DNA of 64,000 nt, taken from the NCBI RefSeq assembly GCF_029227915.1, contig NC_079883.1, positions 16,494,001 through 16,558,000 on the forward strand. The letters run 5' to 3'. Position 1 is the first letter of the stretch. Each line of letters begins with the position of its first letter. This stretch comes from Hydractinia symbiolongicarpus (taxonomy: Eukaryota; Cnidaria; Hydrozoa; Anthoathecata; Hydractiniidae). This document shows positions 34,954-48,744 of the stretch, one piece after another. A program made the position numbers and the translations under genes. The notes under the pieces were generated by a model. That model was not told the DNA's origin. It searched no databases and was given only the letters and a program-made list of their open reading frames with translations.

Positions 34954-36808
34954 ATGGCATTTTGCAGCCTAATAAAGGTCGTACACGCAAATCGCGTTGT
35001 TCCACGTGCCTGCACTAGTTACGATCGGACTAACCCCTCCACTCTTAATGGACTACGACGTCCAAAGTTTTTTTCCTTTGCGCCATGACTTTATAACACC
35101 GTCAACTACAGGTACAGGCCTGTAAAGGCTGTAACATGGCCTCTTGGAGCCTAATAAAGGCCTTTCACGTATATCACGTGCTTGCACGTGCCTGCGCAGG
35201 TTACCGTTGGTCTAATTATTCCACTCTCAATGGACTACGACGTCCCAAGTTGTTTTCCATTGCGCCATGACTTTATAACACCGTCAACTACGTGTACAGG
35301 CGTCTAAAGGCTGTATTATGGCATTTTGCAGCCTAATAAAGGTCGTACACGCAAATCGCGTTGTTCCACGTGCCTGCACTAGTTACGATCGGACTAATCC
35401 CTCCACTCTTAATGGACTACGACGTCCAAAGTTGTTTTCCATTGCGCCATGACTTTATAAAACCGTCAACTACAGGTACAGGCCTGTAAAGGCTGTAACA
35501 TGGTCATTTGCAGCCTAACAAAGGCCTTTCACGTATATCACGTGGTTGCACGTGCCTGCGCAAGTTACAAGCGGACTAATCCCTCCAATGTCATTGGACT
35601 ATGACGTCCCAAGTGGTTTTCCATTGCGCCATTGCGTTATAACACCCTTAACTACAGATACAGGCCTCAAAAGGCTGTAATATGGCCTCTTGCAGCCTAA
35701 TAAAGGCCTTACACGTATATCACGTAGTCGTACGTGCCTGCGCAAGTTACCATTGGTCTAATCCTTCTACTCTCAATAGACTAGGACTTCCCAAGTTGTT
35801 TTCCATTGCGTCACAGCTTTATAACACCGTCAACTACGTGCACAGGCCTTTAAAGGCTGTAATATGGTCATTTGCAGCCTAACAAAGGCCTTTCACGTAT
35901 ATCACGTGGTTGCACGTGCCTGCGCAAGTTACGAGCGGACTAATCCCTCCAATGTCATTGGACTATGACGTCCCAAGTGGTTTTCCATTGCGCCATTGCG
36001 TTATAACACCCTTAACTACAGATACAGGCCTCAAAAGGCTGTAATATGGCCTCTTGCAGCCTAATAAAGGCCTTACACGTATATCACGTAGTCGTACGTG
36101 CCTGCGCAAGTTACCATTGGTCTAATCCTTCTACTCTCAATAGACTAGGACGTCCCAAGTTGTTTTCCATTGCGTCACAGCTTTATAACACCGTCAACTA
36201 CGTGCACAGGCCTTTAAAGGCTGTAATATGGTCATTTGCAGCCTAACAAAGGCCTTTCACGTATATCACGTGGTTGCACGTGCCTGCGCAAGTTACGAGC
36301 GGACTAATCCCTCCAATGTCATTGGACTATGACGTCCCAAGTGGTTTTCCATTGCGCCATGGCGTTATAACACCGTCAACTACGCGTACAGGCCTCAAAA
36401 GACTGTAATATGGCCTCTTGTAGCATAATAAAGGCCTTTCACGTATATCACGTGCTTGCACGTGCCTGCGCAGGTTACCGTTGGTCTAATTTTTCCACTC
36501 TTAATGGACTACGACGTCCCAAGTGGTTTTCCATTGCGCCATGGCGTTATAACACCGTCAACTACGTGTACAGGCGTCTAAAGGCTGTACTATGGCATTT
36601 TGCAGCCTAATAAAGGTCGTGCACACAAATCGCGTTGTTCCACGTGCCTGCACTAGTTACGATCGGACTAATCCCTCCACTCTCAATGGACTACGACATT
36701 CAAAGTAGTTTTCCATTGCGCCATGACTTTATAACACCGTCAACTACAGGTACAGGCCTCTAAAGGCTGTAACATGGCCTCTTGCAGCCTAATAAAGGTC
36801 GTACACAT

Positions 36809-39800
36809 AAATCGCGTTGTTCCACGTGCCTGGGCGAGTTACGATCAATCTAATCCCTCCACTCTCATTAGACTATGACGTCCCAAGTGGTTTTTTATTG
36901 CGCCATGGCGTTATAACACCGTCAACCACGGGTACAGGCCTCAAAAGTCTGTAATATGGCCTCTTGCAGCCTAATAAAGGCCTTACACGTATATTACGTG
37001 GTCGTACGTGCCTGCGCAAGTTACCATTGGTCTAATCCTTCTACTCTCAATGGACTAGGACGTCCCAAGTTGTTTTCCATTGCGTCACGGCTTTATAACA
37101 CCGTAAACTACGTGTACAGGCCTTTAAAGGCTGTAATATGGCCTCTAGCAGCATAATAAAGGCCTTACACACAAATCGAGTTGTTCTACATGCCTGGGCG
37201 AGTTACGATCGGTCTAATCCCTCCACTCTCATTGGTCTATGACGTCCCAAGTCGTTTTCCATTACGCCATGGCGTTATCACACCGTCAACTACTGGTACA
37301 GGCCTGTAAAATCTGTAATATGGCCTCTTGCAGCATAATAAAGGCCTTTTACGTTTATCACGTGCTTGCACGTGCCTGCGCAGGTTACCTTTGGTCTAAT
37401 TATTCCACTCTCAATGGACTACGACGTCCCAAGAAATTTTCCATTGCGCCATATCTTTATAACAGCGTCAACTACGTCTACAGGCCTCTAAAAGGCCGTA
37501 CTATGGCATTTTGCAGCTTAATAAAGGTCTTACACACAAATGGCGTTGTTCCACGTGCCTGGGCGAGTTACGATGGGTCTAATCCTTCCACTCTCATTGG
37601 ACTATGACGTCCCAAGTGGTTTTCCATTGCGCCATTGCGTTATAACACCGTCAACTACGTGCACAGGCCTTTAAATGCTGTAATATGGCCTCTTGCAGCT
37701 TAATAAAGGCCTTACACACAAATCGCGTTGTTCTACATGCCTGCGCGAGTTGCGATAGGTCTAATCCCTCCACTCTCATTGGACTATGACGTCCCAAGTG
37801 GTTTTCCATTGCGCCATAGCGTTATCACACCGTCAACTACAGGTACAGGCCTGTAAAATCTGTGATATGGCCTCTTGCAGCATAATAAAAGCCTTTAACG
37901 TATATCACGTGGTTGCACGTGCCTGCGCAAGTTACGAGCGGACTAATCCCTCCAATGTCATTGGACTATGACGTCCCAAGTGGTTTTTCATTGCGCCATG
38001 CCGTTATAACACCGTCAACTACGCGTACAGGCCTCAAAAGACTGTAATATGGCCTCTTGCAGCATAATAAAGGCCTTTCACGTATATCACGTGCTTGCAC
38101 GTGCCTGCGCAGGTTACCGTTGGTCTAATTTTTCCACTCTTAATGGACTACGACGTCTCAAGTGGTTTTCCATTGCGCCATGGCGTTATAACACCGTCAA
38201 CTACTGGTGCAGGCCTCCAAAGGCTGTAATATGGCCTCTTGCAGCATAAGAAAGGCCTTACACGTATATCATGTGTTTCCACGTGCCTATGCAGGTTACC
38301 ATTGGTCTAATTATTCCACTCTCAATGGACTACGACGTCCCAAATTGTTTTCCATTGCGCCATGACTTTATAACACCGTCAACTACGTGTACAGGCGTCT
38401 AAAGGCTGTACTATGGCATTTTGCAGCCTAATAAAGGTCGTACACACAAATCGCGTTGTTCCACGTGCCTGCACTAGTTACGATCGGACTAATCCCTCCA
38501 CTCTCAATGGACTACGACATTCAAAGTTGTTTTCCATTGCGCCATGACTTTATAACACCGTCAACTACAGGTACAGGCCTCTAAAGGCTGTAACATGGCC
38601 TCTTGCAGCCTAATAAAGGTCGTACACATAAATCGCGTTGTTCCACGTGCCTGGGCGAGTTACGATCACTCTAATCCCTCCACTCTCATTAGACTATGAC
38701 GTCCCAAGTGGTTTTTCCATTGCGCCATTGTGTTATAACACCGTCAACTACAGATACAGGCCTCAAAAGGCTGTAATATGGCCTCTTGCAGCCTAATAAA
38801 GGCCTTACACGTATATCACGTAGTCGTACGTGCCTGCGCAAGTTACCATTGGTCTAATCCTTCTACTCTCAATAGACTAGGACGTCCCAAGTTGTTTTCC
38901 ATTGCGTCACAGCTTTATAACACCGTCAACTACGTGCACAGGCCTTTAAAGGCTGTAATATGGTCATTTGCAGCCTAACAAAGGCCTTTCACGTATATCA
39001 CGTGGTTGCACGTGCCTGCGCAAGTTACGAGCGGACTAATCCCTCCAATGTCATTGGACTATGACGTCCCAAGTGGTTTTCCATTGCGCCATGGCGTTAT
39101 AACACCGTCAACTACGCGTACAGGCCTCAAAAGGCTTTATTAGGCCTCTTGCAGCCTAATAAAGGCCTTTCACGTATATCACGTGCTTGCACGTGCCTGC
39201 GCAGGTTACCGTTGGGCTAATTTTTCCACTCTCAATGGACTACGACGTCCCAAGTTGATTTCCATTGCGCCATGACTTTATAACACCGTCAACTACGTGT
39301 ACAGGCGTCTAAAGGCTGTACTATGGCATTTTGCAGCCTAATAAAGGTCGTACACACAAATCGCGTTGTTCCACGTGCCTGCACTAGTTACGATCGGACT
39401 AATCCCTCCAATGTCATTGGACTATGACGTCCCAAGTGGTTTTCCATTGCGCCATGGCGTTATAACACCGTCAACTACGCGTACAGGCCTCAAAAGACTG
39501 TAATATGGCCTCTTGCAGCCTAATAAAGGCCTTACACGTATATCACGTGGTCGTACGTGCCTGCGCAATTTACCATTGGTGTAATCCTTCTACTCTCAAT
39601 GGACTAGGACGTCCCAAGTTGTTTTCCATTGCGTCACGGCTTTATAACACCGTCAACTACGTGCACAGGCCTTTAAAGGCTGTAATATGGTCATTTGCAG
39701 CCTAACAAAGGCCTTTCACGTATATCACGTGGTTGCACGTGCCTGCGCAAGTTACAAGCGGACTAATCCCTCCAATGTCATTGGACTATGACGTCCCAAG

Positions 39801-42633
39801 TGGTTTTCCATTGCGCCATGGCGTTATAACACCGTCAACTACGCGTACAGGCCTCAAAAGACTGTAATATGGCCTCTTGCAGCATAATAAAGGCCTTTCA
39901 CGTATATCACGTGCTTGCACGTGCCTGCGCAGGTTACCGTTGGTCTAATTTTTCCACTCTCAATGGACTACGACGTCCCAAGTTGATTTCCATTGCGCCA
40001 TGACTTTATAACACCGTCAACTACGCGTACAGGCGTCTAAAGGCTGTACTATGGCATTTTGCAGCCTAATAAAGGTCGTACACACAAATCGCGTTGTTCC
40101 ACGTGCCTGCACTAGTTACGATCGGACTAATCCCTCCACTCTCAATGGACTACGACATCCAAAGTTGTTTTCCATTGCGCTATGACTTTATAACACCGTC
40201 AACTACAGGTACAGGCCTGTAAAGGCTGTAACATGGCCTCTTGCAGCCTAATAAAGGTCGTACACATAAATCGTGTTGTTCCACGTGCCTGGGCGAGTTA
40301 CGATCAATCTAATCCCTCCACTCTCATTAGACTATGACGTCCCAAGTGGTTTTTCATTGCGCCATTGCGTTATAACACCGTCAACTACAGATACAGGCCT
40401 CAAAAGGCTGTAATATGGCCTCTTGCAGCCTAATAAAGGCCTTACACGTATATCACGTGGTCGTACGTGCCTGCGCAAGTTACCATTGGTCTAATCCTTC
40501 TACTCTCAATAGACTAGGACGTCCCAAGTTGTTTTCCATTGCGTCACAGCTTTATAACACCGTCAACTACGTGCACAGGCCTTTAAAGGCTGTAATATGG
40601 TCATTTGCAGCCTAACAAAGGCCTTTCACGTATATCACGTGCTTGCACGTGCCTGCGCAGGTTACCGTTGGTCTAATTATTCCACTCTCAATGGACTACG
40701 ACATCCCAAGTTGTTTTCCATTGCGCCATGACTTTATAACACCGTCAACTACGTGTACAGGCGTCTAAAGGCTGTATTATGGCATTTTGCAGCCTAATAA
40801 AGGTCGTACACGCAAATCGCGTTGTTCCACGTGCCTGCACTAGCTACGATCGGACTAACCCCTCCACTCTTAATGGACTACGACGTCCAAAGTTTTTTTC
40901 CTTTGCGCCATGACTTTATAACACCGTCAACTACAGGTACAGGCCTGTAAAGGCTGTAACATGGCCTCTTGGAGCCTAATAAAGGCCTTTCACGTATATC
41001 ACGTGCTTGCACGTGCCTGCGCAGGTTACCGTTGGTCTAATTATTCCACTCTCAATGGACTACGACGTCCCAAGTTGTTTTCCATTGCGCCATGACTTTA
41101 TAACACCGTCAACTACGTGTACAGGCGTCTAAAGGCTGTATTATGGCATTTTGCAGCCTAATAAAGGTCGTACACGCAAATCGCGTTGTTCCACGTGCCT
41201 GCACTAGTTACGATCGGACTAATCCCTCCACTCTTAATGGACTACGACGTCCAAAGTTGTTTTCCATTGCGCCATGACTTTATAACACCGTCAACTACAG
41301 GTACAGGCCTGTAAAGGCTGTAACATGGTCATTTGCAGCCTAACAAAGGCCTTTCACGTATATCACGTGGTTGCACGTGCCTGCGCAAGTTACAAGCGGA
41401 CTAATCCCTCCAATGTCATTGGACTATGACGTCCCAAGTGGTTTTCCATTGCGCCATTGCGTTATAACACCCTTAACTACAGATACAGGCCTCAAAAGGC
41501 TGTAATATGGCCTCTTGCAGCCTAATAAAGGCCTTACACGTATATCACGTAGTCGTACGTGCCTGCGCAAGTTACCATTGGTCTAATCCTTCTACTCTCA
41601 ATAGACTAGGACTTCCCAAGTTGTTTTCCATTGCGTCACAGCTTTATAACACCGTCAACTACGTGCACAGGCCTTTAAAGGCTGTAATATGGTCATTTGC
41701 AGCCTAACAAAGGCCTTTCACGTATATCACGTGGTTGCACGTGCCTGCGCAAGTTACGAGCGGACTAATCCCTCCAATGTCATTGGACTATGACGTCCCA
41801 AGTGGTTTTCCATTGCGCCATTGCGTTATAACACCCTTAACTACAGATACAGGCCTCAAAAGGCTGTAATATGGCCTCTTGCAGCCTAATAAAGGCCTTA
41901 CACGTATATCACGTAGTCGTACGTGCCTGCGCAAGTTACCATTGGTCTAATCCTTCTACTCTCAATAGACTAGGACGTCCCAAGTTGTTTTCCATTGCGT
42001 CACAGCTTTATAACACCGTCAACTACGTGCACAGGCCTTTAAAGGCTGTAATATGGTCATTTGCAGCCTAACAAAGGCCTTTCACGTATATCACGTGGTT
42101 GCACGTGCCTGCGCAAGTTACGAGCGGACTAATCCCTCCAATGTCATTGGACTATGACGTCCCAAGTGGTTTTCCATTGCGCCATGGCGTTATAACACCG
42201 TCAACTACGCGTACAGGCCTCAAAAGACTGTAATATGGCCTCTTGTAGCATAATAAAGGCCTTTCACGTATATCACGTGCTTGCACGTGCCTGCGCAGGT
42301 TACCGTTGGTCTAATTTTTCCACTCTTAATGGACTACGACGTCCCAAGTGGTTTTCCATTGCGCCATGGCGTTATAACACCGTCAACTACGTGTACAGGC
42401 GTCTAAAGGCTGTACTATGGCATTTTGCAGCCTAATAAAGGTCGTACACACAAATCGCGTTGTTCCACGTGCCTGCACTAGTTCCGATCGGACTAATCCC
42501 TCCACTCTCAATGGACTACGACATTCAAAGTAGTTTTCCATTGCGCCATGACTTTATAACACCGTCAACTACAGGTACAGGCCTCTAAAGGCTGTAACAT
42601 GGCCTCTTGCAGCCTAATAAAGGTCGTACACAT
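36809..42633 (+). repeat. 32-monomer tandem duplication of 5825 bp, copy 2
   Basis: Same monomer order and internal defects as copy 1, including the CTTTATTAGGCC head at 39130 and the F, D/B and B/C units. Identity continues past the nominal end to about 42720, where GGTTTTTTATTG in copy 1 meets GGTTTTTCCATTG. That overlap is the expected signature of a tandem unequal crossover. Confidence 0.9.
37120..37930 (+). repeat. Block of right-domain monomers inside the middle domain, copy 2
   Basis: This is the duplicate of 31295-32105 carried within the 5825-bp repeat. It differs by CAGCTTAATAAAGG at 37697 in place of CAGCATAATAAAGG. It was present before the 5825-bp duplication. Confidence 0.85.
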
Positions 42634-44056
42634 AAATCGCGTTGTTCCACGTGCCTGGGCGAGTTACGATCAATCTAATCCCTCCACTCTCATTAGACTA
42701 TGACGTCCCAAGTGGTTTTTCCATTGCGCCATTGCGTTATAACACCGTCAACTACAGATACAGGCCTCAAAAGGCTGTAATATGGCCTCTTGCAGCCTAA
42801 TAAAGGCCTTACACGTATATCACGTAGTCGTACGTGCCTGCGCAAGTTACCATTGGTCTAATCCTTCTACTCTCAATAGACTAGGACGTCCCAAGTTGTT
42901 TTCCATTGCGTCACAGCTTTCTAACACCGTCAACTACGAGCACAGGCCTTTAAAGGCTGTAATATGGTCATTTGCAGCCTAACAAAGGCCTTTCACGTAT
43001 ATCACGTGGTTGCACGTGCCTGCGCAAGTTACGAGCGGACTAATCCCTCCAATGTCATTGGACTATGACGTCCCAAGTGGTTTTCCATTGCGCCATGACT
43101 TTATAACACCGTCAACTACAGGTACAGGCCTGTAAAGGCTGTAACATGGCCTCTTGCAGCCTAATCAAGGTCGTACACATAAATCGCGTTGTTCCACGTG
43201 CCTGGGCGAGTTACGATCAATCTAATCCCTCCACTCTCATTAGACTATGACGTCCCAAGTGGTTTTTCCATTGCGCCATGGCGTTATAACACCGTCAACA
43301 ACGGGTACAGGCCTCAAAAGGCTGTAATATGGCCTCTTGCAGCCTAATAAAGGCCTTACACGTATATCACGTAGTCGTACGTGCCTGCGCAAGTTACCAT
43401 TGGTCTAATCCTTCTACTCTCAATAGACTAGGACGTCCCAAGTTGTTTTCCATTGCGTCACAGCTTTATAACACCGTCAACTACGTGCACAGGCCTTTAA
43501 AGGCAGTAATATGGTCATTTGCAGCCTAACAAAGGCCTTTCACGTATATCACGTGGTTGCACGTGCCTGCGCAAGTTAAGAGCGGACTTATCCCTCCAAT
43601 GTCATTGGACTGTGACGTCCCAAGTGGTTTTCCATTGCGCCATGGCGTTATAACACTGTCAACTACGCGTACAGGCCTCAAAAGGCTGTAATATAGCCTC
43701 TTGCAGCATAATAAAGGCCTTTCACGTATATCACGTGCTTGCACGTGCCTGCGCAGGTTACCGTTGGTCTAATTATTCCACTCTCAATGGACTACGACGT
43801 CCCAATTTGTTTTCCATTGCGCCATGACTTTATAACACCGTCAACTACAGGTACAGGCCTGTAAAGGCTGTAACATGGCCTCTTGCAGCCTAATCAAGGT
43901 CGTACACACAAATCGCGTTGTTCCACGTGCCTGCACTAGTTACGATCAATCTAATCCCTCCACTCTCATTAGACTATGACGTCCCAAGTGGTTTTTCATT
44001 GCGCCATGGCGTTATAACACCGTCAACAACGGGTACAGGCCTCAAAAGTCTGTAAT
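42634..44056 (+). repeat. E-A-B-E-A-B-C-D/E stretch
   Basis: Starts are E 42599, A 42782, B 42964, E 43146, A 43329, B 43511, C 43693 and D/E 43875. E at 43146 and the D/E hybrid share the rare head CCTAATCAAGGTCG, also seen at 46606 and 51462. The B/E junctions skip C and D. Confidence 0.72.
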
Positions 44057-45695
44057 ATGGCCTCTTGCAGCCTAATAAAGGCCTTACACGTACATCACGT
44101 GGTCGTACGTGCCTGCGCAAGTTACCATTGGTCTAATCCTTCTACTCTCAATGGACTAGGACGTCCCAAGTGGTTTTCCATTGCGCCATGGTGTTATAAC
44201 ACCGTCAACTACGGGTGCAGGCCTCCAAAGGCTGTAATATGGCCTCTTGCAGCATAAGAAAGGCCTTACACGTATATCATGTGTTTCCACGTGCCTATGC
44301 ATGTTACCATTGGTCTAATTATTCCACTCTCAATGGACTACGACGTCCCAAATTGTTTTCCATTGCGCCATGACTTTATAACACCGTCAACTACGTGTAC
44401 AGGCGTCTAAAGGCTGTACTATGGCATTTTGCAGCCTAATAAAGGTCGTACACACAAATGGCGTTGTTCCACGTGCCTGCACTAGTTACGATCGGACTAA
44501 TCCCTCCACTCTCAATGGACTACGACATTCAAAGTTGTTTTCCATTGCGCCATGACTTTATAACACCGTCAACTACAGGTACAGGCCTCTAAAGGCTGTA
44601 ACATGGCCTCTTGCAGCCTAATAAAGGTCGTACACATAAATCGCGTTGTTCCACGTGCCTGGGCGAGTTACGATCAATCTAATCCCTCCACTCTCATTAG
44701 ACTATGACGTCCCAAGTGGTTTTTCCATTGCGCCATTGCGTTATAACACCGTCAACTACAGATACAGGCCTCAAAAGGCTGTAATATGGCCTCTTGCAGC
44801 CTAATAAAGGCCTTACACGTATATCACGTAGTCGTACGTGCTTGCGCAAGTTACCATTGGTCTAATCCTTCTACTCTCAATAGACTAGGACGTCCCAAGT
44901 TGTTTTCCATTGCGTCACAGCTTTATAACACCGTCAACTACGTGCACAGGCCTTTAAAGGCTGTAATATGGTCATTTGCAGCCTAACAAAGGCCTTTCAC
45001 GTATATCACGTGGTTGCACGTGTCTGCGCAAGTTACGAGCGGACTAATCCCTTCAATGTCATTGGACTATGACGTCCCAAGTGGTTTTCCATTGCGCCAT
45101 GGCGTTATAACACCGTCAACTACGCGTACAGGCCTCAAAAAGCTGTAATATGGCCTCTTGCAGCCTAATAAAGGCCTTTCACGTATATCACGTGCTTGCA
45201 CGTGCCTGCGCATGTTACCGTTGGTCTAATTATTCCACTCTCAATGGACTACGACGTCCCAAGTTGTTTTCCATTGCGCCATGACTTTATAACACCGTCA
45301 ACTACGTGTACAGGCGTCTAAAGGCTGTATTATGGCATTTTGCAGCCTAATAAAGGTCGTACACGCAAATCGCGTTGTTCCACGTGCCTGCACTAGTTAC
45401 GATCGGACTAATCCCTCCACTCTTAATGGACTACGACGTCCAAAGTTGTTTTCCATTGCGCCATGATTTTATAACACCGTCAACTACAGGTACAGGCCTG
45501 TAAAGGCTGTAACATGGCCTCTTGCAGCCTAATAAAGGTCGTACACATAAATCGCGTTGTTCCACGTGCCTGGGCGAGTTACGATCAATCTAATCCCTCC
45601 ACTCTCATTAGACTATGACGTCCCAAGTGGTTTTTCATTGCGCCATGGCGTTATAACACCGTCAACCACGGGTACAGGCCTCAAAAGGCTGTAAT
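44057..45695 (+). repeat. Nine-monomer segment A/C-F-D-E-A-B-C-D-E, copy 1
   Basis: The first unit is an A/C recombinant (A through GACTAGGACGTCCC, then C with CGCCATGGTG). Later marks are GCCTCAAAAAGCTG at 45131 and CGCATGTTACCG at 45209. The same order and marks recur from 46789, with an extra E-D pair inserted there. Confidence 0.78.
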
Positions 45696-46788
45696 ATGGC
45701 CTCTTGCAGCCTAATAAAGGCCTTTCACGTATATCACGTGCTTGCACGTGCCTGCGCAGGTTACCGTTGGTCTAATTATTCCACTCTCAATGAACTACGA
45801 CGTCCCAAGTTGTTTTCCATTGCGCCATGACTTTATAACACCGTCAACTACGTGTACAGGCGTCTAAAGGCTGTATTATGGCATTTTGCAGCCTAATAAA
45901 GGTCGTACACGCCAATCGCGTTGTTCCACGTGCCTGCACTAGTTACGATCGGACTAATCCCTCCACTCTTAATGGACTACGACGTCCAAAGTTGTTTTCC
46001 ATTGCGCCATGACTTTATAACCCTGTCAACTACAGGTACAGGCCTGTAAAGGCTGTAATATGGCCTCTTGCAGCCTAAGAAAGGCCTTACACGTATATCA
46101 CGTAGTCGTACGTGCCTGCGCAAGTTACCATTGGTCTAATCCTTCTACTCTCAATAGACTAGGACGTCCCAAGTTGTTTTCCATTGCGTCACAGCTTTAT
46201 AACACCGTCAACTACGTGCACAGGCCTTTAAAGGCTGTAATATGGCCATTTGCAGCCTAACAAAGGCCTTTCACGTATATCACGTGGTTGCACGTGCCTG
46301 CGCAAGTTACGAGCGGACTAATCCCTCCAATGTCATTGGACTATGACGTCCCAAGTGGTTTTCCATTGCGCCATGGCGTTATAACACTGTCAACTACGCG
46401 TACAGGCCTCAAAAGGCTGTAATATAGCCTCTTGCAGCATAATAAAGGCCTTTCACGTATATCACGTGCTTGCACGTGCCTGCGCAGGTTACCGTTGGTC
46501 TAATTATTCCACTCTCAATGGACTACGACGTCCCAAGTTGTTTTCCATTGCGCCATGACTTTATAACACCGTCAACTACAGGTACAGGCCTGTAAAGGCT
46601 GTAACATGGCTTCTTGCAGCCTAATCAAGGTCGTACACATAAATCGCGTTGTTCCACGTGCCTGGGCGAGTTACGATCAATCTAATCCCTCCACTCTCAT
46701 TAGACTATGACGTCCCAAGTGGTTTTTCCATTGCGCCATGGCGTTATAACACCGTCAACTACGGGTACAGGCCTCAAAAGGCTGTAAT
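45696..46788 (+). repeat. C-D-A-B-C-E segment
   Basis: Starts are 45696, 45878, 46060, 46242, 46424 and 46606. It separates the two related segments at 44057 and 46789. The A at 46060 follows D directly. GTAATATAGCC at 46422 destroys the usual ATGG mark, as also at 43691. Confidence 0.7.
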
Positions 46789-48744
46789 ATGGCCTCTTGC
46801 AGCCTAATAAAGGCCTTACACGTATATCACGTAGTCGTACGTGCCTGCGCAAGTTACCATTGGTCTAATCCTTCTACTCTCAATGGACTAGGACGTCCCA
46901 AGTGGTTTTCCATTGCGCCATGGTGTTATAACACCGTCAACTACGAGTGCAGGCCTCCAAAGGCTGTAATATGGCCTCTTGCAGCATAAGAAAGGCCTTA
47001 CACGTATATCATGTGTTTCCACGTGCCTATGCAGGTTACCATTGGTCTAATTATTCCACTCTCAATGGACTACGACGTCCCAAATTGTTTTCCATTGCGC
47101 CATGACTTTATAACACCGTCAACTACGTGTACAGGCGTCTAAAGGCTGTACTATGGCATTTTGCAGCCTAATAAAGGTCGTACACACAAATCGCGTTGTT
47201 CCACGTGCCTGCACTAGTTACGATCGGACTAATCCCTCCACTCTCAATGGACTACGACATTCAAAGTTGTTTTCCATTGCGCCATGACTTTATAACACCG
47301 TAACATGGCCTCTTGCAGCCTAATAAAGGTCGTACACATAAATCGCGTTGTTCCACGTGCCTGGGCGAGTTACGATCAATCTAATCCCTCCACTCTCATT
47401 AGACTATGACGTGCCAAGTGGTTTTTCATTGCGCCATTGCGTTATAACACCGTCAACTACAGATACAGGCCTCAAAAGGCTGTAATATGGCCTCTTGCAG
47501 CCTAATAAAGGTCGTACACACAAATCGCGTTTTTCCACGTGCCTGCACTAGTTACGATCGGACTAATCCCTCCACTCTCAATGGACTACTACATTCAAAG
47601 TTGTTTTCCATTGCGCCATGACTTTATAACACCGTCAACTAAAGGCTGTAACATGGCCTCTTGCAGCCTAATAAAGGTCGTACACATAAATCGCGTTGTT
47701 CCACGTGCCTGGGCGAGTTACGATCAATCTAATCCCTCCACTCTCATTAGTCTATGACGTCCCAAGTGGTTTTTCATTGCGCCATTGCGTTATAACACCG
47801 TCAACTACAGATACAGGCCTCAAAAGGCTGTAATATGGCCTCTTGCAGCCTAATAAAGGCCTTACACGTATATCACGTGGTCGTACGTGCCTGCGCAAGT
47901 TACCATTGGTCTAATCCTTCTACTCTCAATAGACTAGGACGTCCCAAGTTGTTTTCCATTGCGTCACAGCTTTATAACACCGTCAACTACGTGCACAGGC
48001 CTTTAAAGGCTGTAATATGGTCATTTGCAGCCTAACAAAAGCCTTTCACGTATATCACGTGGTTGCACGTGCCTGCGCAAGTTACGAGCGGACTAATCCC
48101 TCCAATGTCATTGGACTATGACGTCCCAAGTGGTTTTCCATTGCGCCATGGCGTTATAACACCGTCAACTACGCGTACAGGCCTCAAAAAGCTGTAATAT
48201 GGCCTCTTGCAGCCTAATAAAGGCCTTTCACGTATATCACGTGCTTGCACGTGCCTGCGCATGTTACCGTTGGTCTAATTATTCCACTCTCAATGGACTA
48301 CGACGTCCCAAGTTGTTTTCCATTGCGCCATGACTTTATAACACCGTCAACTACGTGTACAGGCGTCTAAAGGCTGTATTATGGCATTTTGCAGCCTAAT
48401 AAAGGTCGTACACGCAAATCGCGTTGTTCCACGTGCCTGCACTAGTTACGATCGGACTAATCCCTCCACTCTTAATGGACTACGACGTCCAAAGTTGTTT
48501 TCCATTGCGCCATGATTTTATAACACCGTCAACTACAGGTACAGGCCTGTAAAGGCTGTAACATGGCCTCTTGCAGCCTAATAAAGGTCGTACACATAAA
48601 TCGCGTTGTTCCACGTGCCTGGGCGAGTTACGATCAATCTAATCCCTCCACTCTCATTAGACTATGACGTCCCAAGTGGTTTTTTATTGCGCCATGGCGT
48701 TATAACACCGTCAACCACGGGTACAGGCCTCAAAAGTCTGTAAT
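46789..48744 (+). repeat. Segment A/C-F-D-E-D-E-A-B-C-D-E, copy 2 with deletions
   Basis: Homologous to 44057-45695. Starts are 46789, 46971, 47153, 47305, 47487, 47653, 47835, 48017, 48199, 48381 and 48563. Two deletions shorten it: 30 bp at about 47299 (ACACCGT joined to AACATGG) and 16 bp at about 47639. The second matches the deletion at 30210. Confidence 0.78.

Larger units (their letters stand above)
30984..36808 (+). repeat. 32-monomer tandem duplication of 5825 bp, copy 1
   Basis: The tract from about 30984 to 36895 matches about 36809 to 42720 at a constant shift of 5825 (32 x 182 + 1). I noticed only about eight substitutions, including 33265/39090 (T/C), an A/T near 31880/37700, GTG/GCG near 34200/40025, and ACG/ACA near 34876. 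The unit order starting at 30949 is D/E-A, five right-domain-like monomers, then C-F-D-E-A-B-C-D/B-A-B-C-D-E-A-B/C-D-C-D-B-A-B-A-B-C-D. An assembly duplication cannot be excluded. Confidence 0.9.
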
